A stretch of DNA of 57,611 nt, taken from contig QZJP01000049.1 of assembly GCA_003599345.1 (NCBI GenBank), positions 1-57,611 on the forward strand. Direction: 5' to 3'. The stretch's first letter is position 1. Every line of letters starts with the position of its first letter. Positions 33,337-42,711 of this stretch are shown here, one piece after another. Origin of the DNA: Bacillota bacterium (GTDB taxonomy: Bacteria > Bacillota > Sulfobacillia > UBA995 > UBA9673). A program made the position numbers and the translations under genes. The notes beneath the pieces were generated by a model. It ran no database searches. It was not told the origin of the DNA and saw nothing but the letters and a program-made list of their open reading frames with translations.

Positions 33337-35931
33337 TTACTGGCCCGGCCTGAGCACTGTCACCTGCACTTCCTCCAGGGCCTCTATCTCCGCCCTGTCG
33401 TAGCGCATGACCTTGTAGCCCCCGGTGAGCCACAGCTCCATTTGGTCGGCGTAGTGGGGGCTGAAGGGTTGGCCGGAGATGCCGACGGCCACGACGTCGT
33501 AGCAGTGGTCAAGATCGGCGAGGTCGGCCACGAAGCGCCACGGGGCGCCGGACTGGACCTCGAAGGACCCGGTCCCGAACCCCTTTGCGCAAGCCGTCGT
33601 CCCGCTTCCGTCAGTCGGGAACGGCCCCAAGTTGAAGAACGGTCGTAGGGCCGCGACGCTGCCCATGGGGTGGTCGAAGGTCACGGTGTGGACCTTGCCC
33701 CACTCCCACGAAGCCGGGTCGCCGCCAAGTTGGTCGGTGAGTTTGGCCACGGTGGACTGGAACGCCCGGAGCAGGACGTCGCTCACCGTCTCGACGGTGC
33801 CGGCCGTGGTCACGTCGTCGAACCACGGGGACTCGCCGGCCAGAAGCATGGCGTCCAGCGTGTTGGACGGCGAGCCCGCCCCCATATACCGGTCGTAGAG
33901 CTCTTCACCGAGCTCATCGAGGAAGGTGGCCCTGATGGCCTCCCGGAACAAGGTATGGAAGATGGTGGGGGCCGGGCTCGAGGCCAAGTCCTCCGGGCTG
34001 GACGCCAGCCACTCCGCGAGGATGTCCCATGCGGCTTTCTCGCGGGTTGAGAGCGAGCCGGCGGACCCGCCTATGGCGGCCGTAAGGACCCCGGCGAGAC
34101 GAGCGGCGTGGAGGTTCTTGTTGTCCATCTGGATGGCCTGCATGTCCTGGGCGGTTAGGCCGGTGCGCCCGTAGAGCTCCTGCCAGATGCTCGCGGCGCG
34201 GTACGGCGGGGCCCACGAGGCCGATATGAAGTACGGGTAGTCATCGGCCGGCACCCTGTGGTTGGCAGTGACGACTATACCGGCGGGCGGGTTGAGGAGG
34301 CTCGGCAGCTCGTCCCACGGGATGTAGGAGACCCACTCGTAAGCGCTGGACCAGCCCGGCACGGGCACGAGCCCGCAGCCGGCCCGGACGTGCGCCTCCG
34401 ACCTCACGGGGATGCGGCCGTTGGACCGGTAGGCGATATTGCCGTCCACGTCGGCGAAGACGAAGTTCTGGGCCGGGCACTCGAACCACTCGAGGGCCGC
34501 CCGGAAGTCGTCCCAGTTCCGGGCTGTATCGAAGCCGAACACCGCTCTGAGCTCACACGTGGGGTCCAGGGCGGTCCAGCGGAGGGAGAGCGGCGGTAGT
34601 GACGGGCCTTCGTCCTCACCGTCTTCTTGGCCTTCGCCGTCCGCCTCGTCTTCACCGGCATCCTTGCGGCTGGGGGCCATGACTTCGGTGATGATGGGGC
34701 CGTGCCTGGTTACCAGGACTTCGAACTCGACCGGCACGTCCTGGCCCTTCACGCGGATTTCCTCCCGGTAGACCGCGGCCGGCTCCCACACGCCGTCGTA
34801 TTCGAACTGGTAGGGGTTATCCGGGTTGGGCCTTTCGATGTAGAGGTCCTGCACGTCGGGTCCCGTGTTGGTGACTCCCCAGGCGACCCTCTCGTTGTGC
34901 CCGACGATGACCCCCGGGCAGCCCGGGAACATGACTCCCGTCACGTTCAGGAGCCCCTCCGCCACCAGGTGGTTCTGGTACCAGATGGACGGTTGCTTGA
35001 TTTCAAGGTGCATGTCGTTGGCGAGGAGAGGTTTCCCGGTCGCCGCGTGCCGGCCGGCGACTACCCAGTTGTTCGACCCCAGGCCCAGGCTGTCCGCCGG
35101 GCCGAGGCCCAAAGACGCCTTCTCGACGACGTCGAGGAGCCTGGCGACGACCTCAGGGGCGGCCGTGAAGCGGCCTGCCGCGTCGCGGGCCGGCGCCTCC
35201 GCGACGGCCCGACCCAAGCCCATAGCCCCACGGAGCCCGGCGGTCTCGTCGAACCCGGTGAACGGCACCACCGACATGATGGGGGCGTCTTCGGGATAGA
35301 CGGGGAACAACTCCGAGGTCTTCTCCAGGCCGAGTTTGTCGACCAGGGCCAGGTTCAGTAGTTCGGTCTTCAGGTTGCCCCCGAGCACCCAGCACATGTA
35401 CTTGCCGATGGCCGCCGAGTCGGTCACGGTCCAGGGGTCGGGCCTATAGCCCAGGATGGTGAACTCGAGGGGAAGCTTGTCCGCTTGGGCGATGAAGGCG
35501 TTGACCCCAGCCGCGTAGGCCTCGCCCATGGTCGCGATGTCCGGCGGGTAGATGGGTATGGAGTCCTCGGCGGCCCGGTAGAACCCGACGGTCCTCAAGA
35601 ACTTGTCCGCCTCGAGGTAGCTCTCGCCGAATATCTCCGACAGCCGTCCCTGGACGGCCCGGCGCGAGAGGTCCATCTCCCACAAGCGGTCCTGGGCGTG
35701 CACGTAGCCCTGGGCGAAGAACGCGTCATTCAGGTTCTTGGCGAAAATGTGGGGCACCCCGTATTCGTCCCGGTAGATGGTCACCTCATCCAGGAGACCG
35801 CCCACGGTGAGACTCGCGCCGTAGGTCGGTAGGCTGGAGCGGGCCACGTACCAGGCCGCCCCCGCGGCACCGACGATAAGGACGACGACGAGGACCAGGA
35901 GGGTCCTGACTACTCGCCACACCTTCCCCAT
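33337..35931 (-). CDS. Penicillin acylase family N-terminal nucleophile hydrolase
   Basis: The 864-residue protein has an N-terminal membrane/signal segment (LLVLVVVLIVGAAGAAWYVA), then the alpha chain beginning VTIYRDEYGVPHIFAKN and AQGYVHAQDRLWEMDLSRR. The nucleophile serine lies in LGLGSNNWVVAG near residue 284, where the precursor would cut itself to expose the N-terminal serine of the beta chain. ANDMHLEIKQPSIWYQNHL and VTNTGPDVQDLY are also typical. An acidic loop of about 25 residues (near KDAGEDEADGEG) is unusual. The family cleaves amide bonds of penicillins, acyl-homoserine lactones or peptides; the substrate here is unknown. It acts outside the membrane. GGAGGTG precedes the ATG. 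Confidence 0.93.
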   Translation of the reverse strand: MGKVWRVVRTLLVLVVVLIVGAAGAAWYVARSSLPTYGASLTVGGLLDEVTIYRDEYGVPHIFAKNLNDAFFAQGYVHAQDRLWEMDLSRRAVQGRLSEIFGESYLEADKFLRTVGFYRAAEDSIPIYPPDIATMGEAYAAGVNAFIAQADKLPLEFTILGYRPDPWTVTDSAAIGKYMCWVLGGNLKTELLNLALVDKLGLEKTSELFPVYPEDAPIMSVVPFTGFDETAGLRGAMGLGRAVAEAPARDAAGRFTAAPEVVARLLDVVEKASLGLGPADSLGLGSNNWVVAGRHAATGKPLLANDMHLEIKQPSIWYQNHLVAEGLLNVTGVMFPGCPGVIVGHNERVAWGVTNTGPDVQDLYIERPNPDNPYQFEYDGVWEPAAVYREEIRVKGQDVPVEFEVLVTRHGPIITEVMAPSRKDAGEDEADGEGQEDGEDEGPSLPPLSLRWTALDPTCELRAVFGFDTARNWDDFRAALEWFECPAQNFVFADVDGNIAYRSNGRIPVRSEAHVRAGCGLVPVPGWSSAYEWVSYIPWDELPSLLNPPAGIVVTANHRVPADDYPYFISASWAPPYRAASIWQELYGRTGLTAQDMQAIQMDNKNLHAARLAGVLTAAIGGSAGSLSTREKAAWDILAEWLASSPEDLASSPAPTIFHTLFREAIRATFLDELGEELYDRYMGAGSPSNTLDAMLLAGESPWFDDVTTAGTVETVSDVLLRAFQSTVAKLTDQLGGDPASWEWGKVHTVTFDHPMGSVAALRPFFNLGPFPTDGSGTTACAKGFGTGSFEVQSGAPWRFVADLADLDHCYDVVAVGISGQPFSPHYADQMELWLTGGYKVMRYDRAEIEALEEVQVTVLRPGQ

Positions 35932-35951
35932 TGGCGCACCTCCACTTGTCA

Positions 35952-35983
35952 GACTAGTTGAACAAATGCCTGTTCGACTAGTC
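35952..35983. promoter_or_regulatory. 13-bp inverted repeat between divergent hydrolase genes
   Basis: GACTAGTTGAACA and TGTTCGACTAGTC form arms matching at 12 of 13 positions around six bases. It lies 20 bp before the acylase start and 140 bp before the alpha/beta hydrolase start, so one regulator could control both. The half-sites resemble TetR-type operators. No regulator gene is adjacent. Confidence 0.55.
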
Positions 35984-36123
35984 TTAGGACTATCCTGCCG
36001 TCCTGGTCCTAGTGGCCGGCCCGCGGCCGCGGAGGGATGCCTCGTATATCGTCGAATACCCCCGAACCGGCTGTGGCAGGTTCTAGCACCGGCCGGGGCA
36101 GTTCGGTCCGGAAGGAGCCCGAC

Positions 36124-37908
36124 ATGACTCTGGATTTCAAGGCCAACCGGCAGGCCCTCAAGGTGTTCCGGATCTTCAGCTGGACCCTCGCCTCGTTCGC
36201 CCGGCTTCTCACGGCCGTGGGACTGTCGGTCCTGGTTCTCTCTCTTGTCAGCCTCTACAGCTCCCGCGCCGACGTCGCGGTCGAGGACGTGGTTCTCGGG
36301 CCGCGGTCAGAGACCCCGGCCCTCCACTTCAGCGCTTTGCCGCGGGAGCCGCTGGACGGGGGCCCTCCCACGGTTTTCGGTACTGTCGTCGTGGTCCACG
36401 GGTTCTCCGCGACCAAGGAGTTCATGAGAAGCCTCGACTACACGTTGGCCCGCGGCGGTTTCGAGGTCTACGGGGTGGACCTTCCGGGCCTCGGCGACTC
36501 ACGGGTCTCGATGGATTCCGCGAGGCTCGTGCCCTGGTTCTCTGAGCTACTGGCGGACATGACCGCCAAGGGCCTCCTCTCCCCGGGGGACATCTATCTG
36601 GTCGGGCACTCCCTGGGGACACTGGTCGTGACAAAGACGGCCGTTGAAAACCCCGACCTCGGCATCCGCGGGGTGGTGGCGCTATCGCCCATCTTTGCCG
36701 GCATAACCGAGACTCAGCCCGCCAACTACCTCGCCCTCACGGGCCAGGGGGAGTTGCCCGGCGTGAAGGAAGTGGCTTTCGAAGCGCTCAAAGCTGGAAC
36801 CGGTCTCGATGAGCCCTCGCTCGAGACGGTCTACGGAGACCATGAGACCGGGACGGCCAGGGCGGCGGGGCCCGTTCAAGGGGCCAGCCACATCTCCATC
36901 GCCGACTCGAGGGAGGCCGTGGGCGCCACGCTGAGGTGGCTTCAGTCCTCGGCCGGTCAGGCCGGCGTCGGGCTTCCCCGCATACAGACCGAGCGCGCCG
37001 AACGAGGTTTCGGCATGTTTGGGGCTCTCCTGTCCCTGATAGGCCTCTTCTACTACCTCGCGGGCTGGCTGGGCCTGCTCGGTCACGCCCCACGCCGGCC
37101 CGAGGCCCACGCGGTGGTGGAAGACGCCCGTGTCGCCGCCGGGCTGCCGGCGCAGCCCAAGCCCCTGGCCCTAGGCGAGAAGGCTCCTCCCCTGCCGGAA
37201 TCTGTCGAGACGGCGAGGCGGCGCGCAACCGAGTTGTTCGCCGGCACACGTCTCATTCCAATCCTGTTCTTCGCCGCCGCCACCATCTCGGCCGTGGTCC
37301 TCGGGCTGTTCGGAGCGCCAGGCTTCCTCAAGCTCTCGGGGGCCGACTACCTGGCTTCCTACCTCCTCATCTTCGGGGTCATCATGATCCCCGCCCTGGC
37401 TTACACCGGCCGCCTCGTCAAGACGGACGCCCTGGTGGCAACGGGGACGCGCCTCGGCGTCCCGCTCTCCGCAGCGCTCGGGGTCGGCCTGTTCTTCCTG
37501 ACAGTGGCCCTGGTCGGCGGCTGGGTGACCTTCTCCTTCACCAGCGTCCTGCCGCCGTCGTTCCGCTACTGGCTCGTCTTGTCGCTCTCCATGGTTTTCG
37601 CGCCATTCGCCGCGGTCGACGAATTGGCCCGCGCCACGATACACGACCGGACGGGTTTCTGGTGGGGTCTCGTCGTCAGCATCATGGGTAAGATGATCTT
37701 CCTCGTGAGCTGGTACGTCGGTTTCATGCTGCCGCACCCGCCGCAACCGTTCATGGTGGTCGGCCCGATGCTTGTCGCCGTCTTGGTCTTCCTCGACGTC
37801 ATCGCGAGCCTCGCCTACAACGAGCACGGGAGCTGGCTGGCCGGCGCGGTGTTCAAGGCTCTGACCCTGGGTTGGATAGTGGGCACGGTGTTCCCAATCA
37901 TCGTGTGA
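36124..37908 (+). CDS. Membrane alpha/beta hydrolase with polytopic C-terminal domain
   Basis: The start is ATG 36124 after AAGGAGCCCGAC; the track start at 36037 has no such site. The 594-residue protein has an N-terminal membrane segment, then an alpha/beta hydrolase domain (residues about 75-290) with VVVVHGFSATKE (oxyanion loop), VYGVDLPGLGDS and the nucleophile elbow VGHSLG (serine about residue 163). The likely catalytic histidine is in GASHISI. After it come about seven membrane segments from residue 300 on. It is divergent from the acylase and shares its regulatory region. The fusion of a soluble-type hydrolase to a polytopic membrane domain suggests a lipid or envelope substrate, but none can be named. 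Confidence 0.8.
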   Translation: MTLDFKANRQALKVFRIFSWTLASFARLLTAVGLSVLVLSLVSLYSSRADVAVEDVVLGPRSETPALHFSALPREPLDGGPPTVFGTVVVVHGFSATKEFMRSLDYTLARGGFEVYGVDLPGLGDSRVSMDSARLVPWFSELLADMTAKGLLSPGDIYLVGHSLGTLVVTKTAVENPDLGIRGVVALSPIFAGITETQPANYLALTGQGELPGVKEVAFEALKAGTGLDEPSLETVYGDHETGTARAAGPVQGASHISIADSREAVGATLRWLQSSAGQAGVGLPRIQTERAERGFGMFGALLSLIGLFYYLAGWLGLLGHAPRRPEAHAVVEDARVAAGLPAQPKPLALGEKAPPLPESVETARRRATELFAGTRLIPILFFAAATISAVVLGLFGAPGFLKLSGADYLASYLLIFGVIMIPALAYTGRLVKTDALVATGTRLGVPLSAALGVGLFFLTVALVGGWVTFSFTSVLPPSFRYWLVLSLSMVFAPFAAVDELARATIHDRTGFWWGLVVSIMGKMIFLVSWYVGFMLPHPPQPFMVVGPMLVAVLVFLDVIASLAYNEHGSWLAGAVFKALTLGWIVGTVFPIIV

Positions 37909-38047
37909 GGACCCTTGGCCGAGGTAAGCTCGCCGATGGCTCCGGTGCCGCTATCTGCCTCGGGCCTTCCGGCGGCCGCGCTCCGCCCGGCGGCTCGATT
38001 CGTGATAAGCTTGGCCCGACAACTTCGCCGGAACGGAGGATTGACAC

Positions 38048-38941
38048 TTGTACCCCGTACTTTTCCGCCTGGGACCGGTCAGCGTCTACTCCTTCGGCTT
38101 GCTGCTCGCCCTCGGCTTTCTCCTCGCCGTCGCCGTGGCGTTTTTCAACGCGAAGCGTCATGGGATCGATAAGTGGCTGGTCCTCGACATGGCCTTGTTC
38201 GCCTTCATCGCCGGTCTTGTCGGTTCGCGTCTTCTTTTTGTTCTGTTGAACTGGCAGCTCTATGCTGACGAACCACTCAAGGTCTTCGCCACTTGGGAAG
38301 GCGGCGTCTCTTTCTACGGCGCGATTGCCGGCGGGTTCGTGGTCGTCGTGATCTTCGCCAGGCGCTTCAAGATTCGCGTAGGACGTTTGGCCGACACGGT
38401 CGCCCCGGGGTTGGCCCTGGCCGCGTCCGTGGGGCGCCTGGGCTGCCTGTTGAACGGCTGCTGCTACGGAGTGCCGACGTCGGGGTTCTGGGGCGTCTTC
38501 ACGAGGTTCGCTCCGGGACTGCGCCACCCGACGCAGCTCTACGAGTCGGTCGCCTACCTTCTCGTGTTCGTCTTCCTCCTGTGGTGGCAGAAGCGCCACG
38601 CCCGCGCGCCCGGGCAGGTGTTCCTGGCTTTCGTCGGGGCGTACATAGTCGCCCGGTTCGGGGTCGAGTTCTTCCGCGAGGGCGAGCGGGTCTATCCCTG
38701 GCTCAGTCTTACCCAGGCGGCAAGCATCGTGATATTCCTCGCGACGGTCGTCATCTACATCTACCTCGGCTACCGGGCGCAGGCCCCGGTTGGGCTCGGT
38801 CACGAGCAGCTCTTGCCGGCGCCCGCTGGCGAGCAGGCTCCGCCGGCGCCCGGGGCGCCGCCCACCGGCCCGGCCGACGCGCCGGACGTCGGGGCTCCCG
38901 GCGGCGCGGGTGCGCCAGGAGCGGAATCGGGAGCGGAATGA
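38048..38941 (+). CDS. lgt: Prolipoprotein diacylglyceryl transferase
   Basis: This membrane enzyme attaches diacylglycerol from phosphatidylglycerol to the lipobox cysteine of prolipoproteins, such as GerC in this window. The Lgt signature GRLGCLLNGCCYGVPT is intact (residues about 134-149), and HPTQLYESVAYLLVF follows. It has seven predicted membrane segments. TTG at 38048 follows GGAGG by eight bases. The 297-residue product is longer than usual because of a Pro/Ala/Gly-rich C-terminal tail of about 45 residues, likely disordered. Confidence 0.95.
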   Translation: MYPVLFRLGPVSVYSFGLLLALGFLLAVAVAFFNAKRHGIDKWLVLDMALFAFIAGLVGSRLLFVLLNWQLYADEPLKVFATWEGGVSFYGAIAGGFVVVVIFARRFKIRVGRLADTVAPGLALAASVGRLGCLLNGCCYGVPTSGFWGVFTRFAPGLRHPTQLYESVAYLLVFVFLLWWQKRHARAPGQVFLAFVGAYIVARFGVEFFREGERVYPWLSLTQAASIVIFLATVVIYIYLGYRAQAPVGLGHEQLLPAPAGEQAPPAPGAPPTGPADAPDVGAPGGAGAPGAESGAE

Positions 38942-38961
38942 GCGGAATGAGGTAAAGAAAG

Positions 38962-38988
38962 GGCCGGCCAGGGAGTCCCCGGCCGGCC
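38962..38988. terminator. Bidirectional hairpin terminator between lgt and the phosphatase gene
   Basis: GGCCGGCC occurs twice around a 11-base loop, giving an 8-bp GC stem between two convergent genes. It is followed by TTCGGTTT on the plus strand and CTTTCTTT on the minus strand. Confidence 0.65.
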
Positions 38989-39013
38989 TTCGGTTTCTCC
39001 GAGACCTTGCCGC

Positions 39014-40873
39014 CTATCCGGCGTCGACCGGCGGCGTGGTCGCCTGGCCTCGTGTCAGCGTCGCGGCTAGCTTCGCGCCGACCAGAGCTGTAATCACGAC
39101 GACCGCCGACGCCAGCCCCGTCGGTATCATCTGCAGGCAATCGGCGTAGAACTTGAACCCCCAGACGAGGTTCGGGATGTACCAGCCGAAGTCGAGGCCC
39201 CAGAGGTAGTAGAAGAGGATGGCCTGGAGCCCGATGCCGTAGGCCACGAGATAGGAAAGGGTGGCCGCGCCCGCGGCCAGTTCAGGCCCGCTGTAGCGCT
39301 TCCGCCAGCCGGCCACGGCCCCCGCCACGAGGCCCAACACGACGACTACGGCTGCGGCCTCTATCATCCTGGAGTTGAAGAACTGCTGGATGAGATCCTC
39401 CTCGTTGAAGATGGACAGTGAGAAGTTGTAGCCGTGGACGACGAAGAACAGGGTCAGGTAACTGATGAAGTAGAGGGCTGCCCCGCCGACGGCCAGCCCG
39501 AACCAGCGATTGCGAGACAGGAAGAAGAGCGGGACCAGAGGGAGCAGGGCCAGAAGCAGGGCCGGTATCATCCGAGAACCGCGCTCTTCCCCGATGCGGA
39601 GTTCCCTTAGGGATGCCCTGACCTCGTCCATGTTCCAGATAGCTTCCTTGGCGGTCTGGAGGGCCAAATCAGGGTTGCCGGCCACCACGTGGACCCACGC
39701 CTGGTCTATGAGACCGCCCGCCGCGTCGAGCTCGTCCGCGGCCTCCGCCAGGGCTTCCGCCGGGCCTCCCCCGCCCTCCACGTCGAGCAGGGACTCGTTC
39801 ATGCCGGCGAGGTACTCCCGCGTGAAGGCGTGGCGCGCCTGCCCCAGGTCGACGAAGGCCTTGGCCATGTCCTCGGCCCCGAGGTCGATGACGCCGTCGA
39901 GGACCGCGCCGATGCTGTGAGACGGCATGCTCATGCCGAGAAGGGCGCAGATGGTCGGGGCGATGTCACACTGGCTCGCGGCCGGGTAGCTTCCCGGCTT
40001 CACGGCCCTGCCCGCCATCACCAGAGGCGTGGTGATGACCTCCGGCTCCCAGCCCCCGTGACCGCCCGTGGCGATGTGCCCGTGGTCGGAAGCCAGGATG
40101 GCCGTCCGCTCGTCGAGGTCCCAGGCCGCGAGGAGCTGAGCGATGTAGCCGTCTATGACCTTCGCCGTCGCCAGGGCCTCGGGCGACGAGCCCCCGTACT
40201 CGTGCGAGTCCTTGTCGACGCCACCGAAGTGCACGACCATGAAATCAGGCAGGGGGTCGCCCCCGGTTAGAACCTCCAGGGCCTGCTCAAACACCATGTG
40301 GTCGTAGGCGTCCTCGGAATCGTCGAACTGGTACATCCGGTCGATGCTGTCACCGTAAAGATCGACCCAGCCCTTGCCCGCGACCACCGCCGTGCTCTTA
40401 CCGGACCGGCGCGCGCTCTCGAAGACATTGTCGACCTTTAGCAGCCCTTCGTACCAGTTGGTCGTCACGCCGTGGATCTCCTGGCTGGTGCCGCTGGGGA
40501 TGACGGCCGCGGCGGGATCGGACAGCGACGGTTGGCCCGTAATGGCCGTCAGGTCGGCGCCCGCGGGTATCGAGCCTTGGCCAGTCCGGGCGGCGTTCCA
40601 GGCGTCGAGAAGCTTCGAGTTGTCCACCCGGAGGCCGTCGACGATTATCAGCAGGACGCCTCCTGTCCCCGGGTCGCCGGTAGCCGGGACCGGTTCGAGG
40701 TCGAAGAGGTACTGGCTCCGGTACTCGACCACCGCGTTCCAAGCCTTCATGGTGAGTTCCTGGACGTAGAGGGAAAGGCCCGCCAGGCAGACGGGTATCA
40801 GGCAGGCCGCGATGATCCAGGCCCAGCGCCCTCGTCCGCCCGGCGCCGGTTTCCTTGCTGTCTTGCTGGGCAT
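39014..40873 (-). CDS. Membrane-anchored alkaline-phosphatase-superfamily phosphodiesterase
   Basis: I choose ATG 40873, seven bases after GGAGGTG, over GTG 40879. The 619-residue protein has an N-terminal membrane anchor and an alkaline phosphatase superfamily domain: VLLIIVDGLRVDN (metal Asp), a nucleophile near VIPSGTSQEIHGVTTNWYEG, HFGGVDKDSHEYG and ASDHGHIATGGHGG with the metal-binding DH and H. It resembles PglZ/GPI-phosphotransferase-like or nucleotide pyrophosphatase enzymes. The C-terminal third has about five membrane segments. It would act outside the membrane on a phospho-ester or phospholipid head group; the substrate is unknown. Confidence 0.85.
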   Translation of the reverse strand: MPSKTARKPAPGGRGRWAWIIAACLIPVCLAGLSLYVQELTMKAWNAVVEYRSQYLFDLEPVPATGDPGTGGVLLIIVDGLRVDNSKLLDAWNAARTGQGSIPAGADLTAITGQPSLSDPAAAVIPSGTSQEIHGVTTNWYEGLLKVDNVFESARRSGKSTAVVAGKGWVDLYGDSIDRMYQFDDSEDAYDHMVFEQALEVLTGGDPLPDFMVVHFGGVDKDSHEYGGSSPEALATAKVIDGYIAQLLAAWDLDERTAILASDHGHIATGGHGGWEPEVITTPLVMAGRAVKPGSYPAASQCDIAPTICALLGMSMPSHSIGAVLDGVIDLGAEDMAKAFVDLGQARHAFTREYLAGMNESLLDVEGGGGPAEALAEAADELDAAGGLIDQAWVHVVAGNPDLALQTAKEAIWNMDEVRASLRELRIGEERGSRMIPALLLALLPLVPLFFLSRNRWFGLAVGGAALYFISYLTLFFVVHGYNFSLSIFNEEDLIQQFFNSRMIEAAAVVVVLGLVAGAVAGWRKRYSGPELAAGAATLSYLVAYGIGLQAILFYYLWGLDFGWYIPNLVWGFKFYADCLQMIPTGLASAVVVITALVGAKLAATLTRGQATTPPVDAG

Positions 40874-41022
40874 GACCACACCTCCAACGCTCGTTTGCGC
40901 CTACGGTTCGCCGCGCCCGTCGACAGTCCTTTGGCGGGCGCGGCACCCCAGCTGCGGACAGCCGGGACGCCGGAGGAATGATATCGGCTGCGTAGAACAC
41001 GGTCAGACAGGGAGGCTCTCTC

Positions 41023-41814
41023 ATGACGGGGCGGGATAGGCGTGAGCGGGTCGGGCTCACGCTAACCGTGCTGGGGGCTACGTCCCCCTACCCGGGTCCC
41101 GGAACCTCGGGCCCGGGGTATCTCCTGGAAGGCTTCGGTGCGCGCATTCTTCTCGACTGCGGGAGCGGCGTGCTGTCCAGGCTAGCCTACCACTCCGATT
41201 ACGCCGATCTCGACGCGGTCATCATCAGTCATCTTCACTTCGACCACTGCTCCGATATGCTGGTTCTGCGCTACGCGCTCGACGCCGCCGCCCGCGCCGG
41301 GCGCCTGATCGAGCCGGTACCCGTCTGGTGCCCGACCGAACCCGCCGACGTAGCCGGTCTGATGAGCTACAAGGAAGCCCTCCGGGCCGTGCCCATCACT
41401 CCGAACGAGCCAACCGACATCGCCGGCCTCACGGCGACTTTCATCCCTGTGAGGCATCCCATTCCGACCTACGGGGTCATCCTGCGACCGTCCAAGGCGC
41501 CGGCAGTCGGTTCGCTCCTGTTCTACACCGCGGACACCGAATGGATGGACGAGCTTCCCGGCCTCGTAGGCGACTGCGAGATTCTTGTCGCGGAGGCCAG
41601 TCTCACCGCCAAGCAGGGCGTGCTCGGACCCAAGGTCGGCCACATGACGGCTGGGGAGGCTGCCCGCCTAGGCGGCATGACCAACGCGAGGACCATCGTC
41701 CTCACCCACTATCCACCCGGTCGCCGTGAAGAAGACATACTCCACGAGGCAAAGCGGGTCCTGGCCCGCCCGGTCCTCGTCGCCACGGAAGGCCTGCGGG
41801 TCGAGTGGCCGTGA
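41023..41814 (+). CDS. MBL-fold metal-dependent hydrolase (YhfI/RNase Z-like)
   Basis: The 263-residue protein has the zinc motif SHLHFDHCSD (HxHxDH), GPGTSGPGYLLEGFGARILLDCGSGV at the N-terminus and LVAEASLT plus GHMTAGEAARLGG and LTHYPPG at the C-terminus, as in the RNase Z-like branch of the family. It lacks the long flexible arm of true RNase Z, so a phosphodiesterase or other hydrolase role is more likely. ATG 41023 follows GGGAGG. It is divergent from the phosphatase gene. Confidence 0.88.
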   Translation: MTGRDRRERVGLTLTVLGATSPYPGPGTSGPGYLLEGFGARILLDCGSGVLSRLAYHSDYADLDAVIISHLHFDHCSDMLVLRYALDAAARAGRLIEPVPVWCPTEPADVAGLMSYKEALRAVPITPNEPTDIAGLTATFIPVRHPIPTYGVILRPSKAPAVGSLLFYTADTEWMDELPGLVGDCEILVAEASLTAKQGVLGPKVGHMTAGEAARLGGMTNARTIVLTHYPPGRREEDILHEAKRVLARPVLVATEGLRVEWP

Positions 41815-41863
41815 GTGGCTGTGGCAACTTAAGCACTCGGTGACTTCGGAGACGGAACGCAGC

Positions 41864-42483
41864 ATGACAGTCGTTGTCGAAGAAGCGACGACCCCCCGCC
41901 ACATCAGGACCTTCATCCGCCTGGAAGCTCTACCGGGGGGTCTCGTGGCTGAAGGCGCGCGGGGCGACGTGGGTCGGGGGTCCGGTGTCGCCGATCGTCG
42001 ACATCAAGCGGATCGCCGACTGGGCCATGCCCGCTAAGTGGTCGGACGTCGTTCCCCCGACCATCGCGGAACTGCGGGAAATGGGGCGAAAGCTGCGCCC
42101 GCCGGCCGACCCCGGCCTCTGCTACATAGCCCGCGCCAACGACGGCGACGAGCTCATCGGCGTCATCATCGCCTTGCCGGACTACAACCAGGTCCTGGCC
42201 AAGCTCAACGGCCGGCTGTTCCCGTCAGGCTTTCTCAAGTTCCTCTGGTACAGGCGGAGCATAGACGGCACCCGGTTCTTTGTGGGGTTCGTCGTTCCGG
42301 AGTGGAGGAAAAGGGGTGACCGGGGCCATCTTCCTCCACTCCGCCCGTGCCGCCCTTCGCCGTGGCTACAAGTGGGCCGAGGGGTCGACTATCGGTGAGA
42401 CCAATCTTCCGATGCGCCGCGACGCCGAACGCGCGGGCGGCCGCCACTACAGGACCTACCGCATCTACCGGAAGCCGATCTAG
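41864..42483 (+). pseudogene. GNAT-like acetyltransferase with two frameshifts and an internal deletion
   Basis: Three frames join into one family-like protein. Frame 2 encodes MTVVVEEATTPRHIRTFIRL from 41864. Frame 3 continues WKLYRGVSWLK, then VDIKRIADWAMPAKWSDVVPP to GFVVPEWRKRG. Frame 1 ends with VTGAIFLHSARAALRRGYKWAEGSTIG to RTYRIYRKPI at 42483. The second shift falls at AAAAGGGG near 42308, a likely one-base indel. Related proteins are about 370 residues long, so roughly 170 residues between WLK and VDIKR seem missing. I therefore call it a decayed gene, although assembly error could explain the shift at the homopolymer. Confidence 0.72.
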
Positions 42484-42513
42484 GACTCTCGCCGAAGCCG
42501 ATCCAGGACTCCC
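42471..42513. repeat. 23-bp period tandem duplication at the pseudogene end
   Basis: GAAGCCGATCTAGGACTCTC (42471) recurs as GAAGCCGATCCAGGACTCCC (42494) with two substitutions. The first copy contains the stop codon of the pseudogene. The following 200 bp up to pilB hold no gene and no clear promoter. Confidence 0.6.
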
Positions 42514-42711
42514 GGCCCCTCTTCCCCCGCCCCAGTTATGGGGTGGACTGCCTCTTCCGACCTAAGGCGACATAATTCTTCCGCTTTCGAGAAGGAAACC
42601 CAGGGGTGTCAGCGAAACGGTTGCAGGTTACGTGTCTCTAGGTGTGCTTTCTCTGAACCGAGCCGCGGGTGGACTCGCAGCGTGCGGAATCGGGTGTAGG
42701 GAGGAGCCGGC

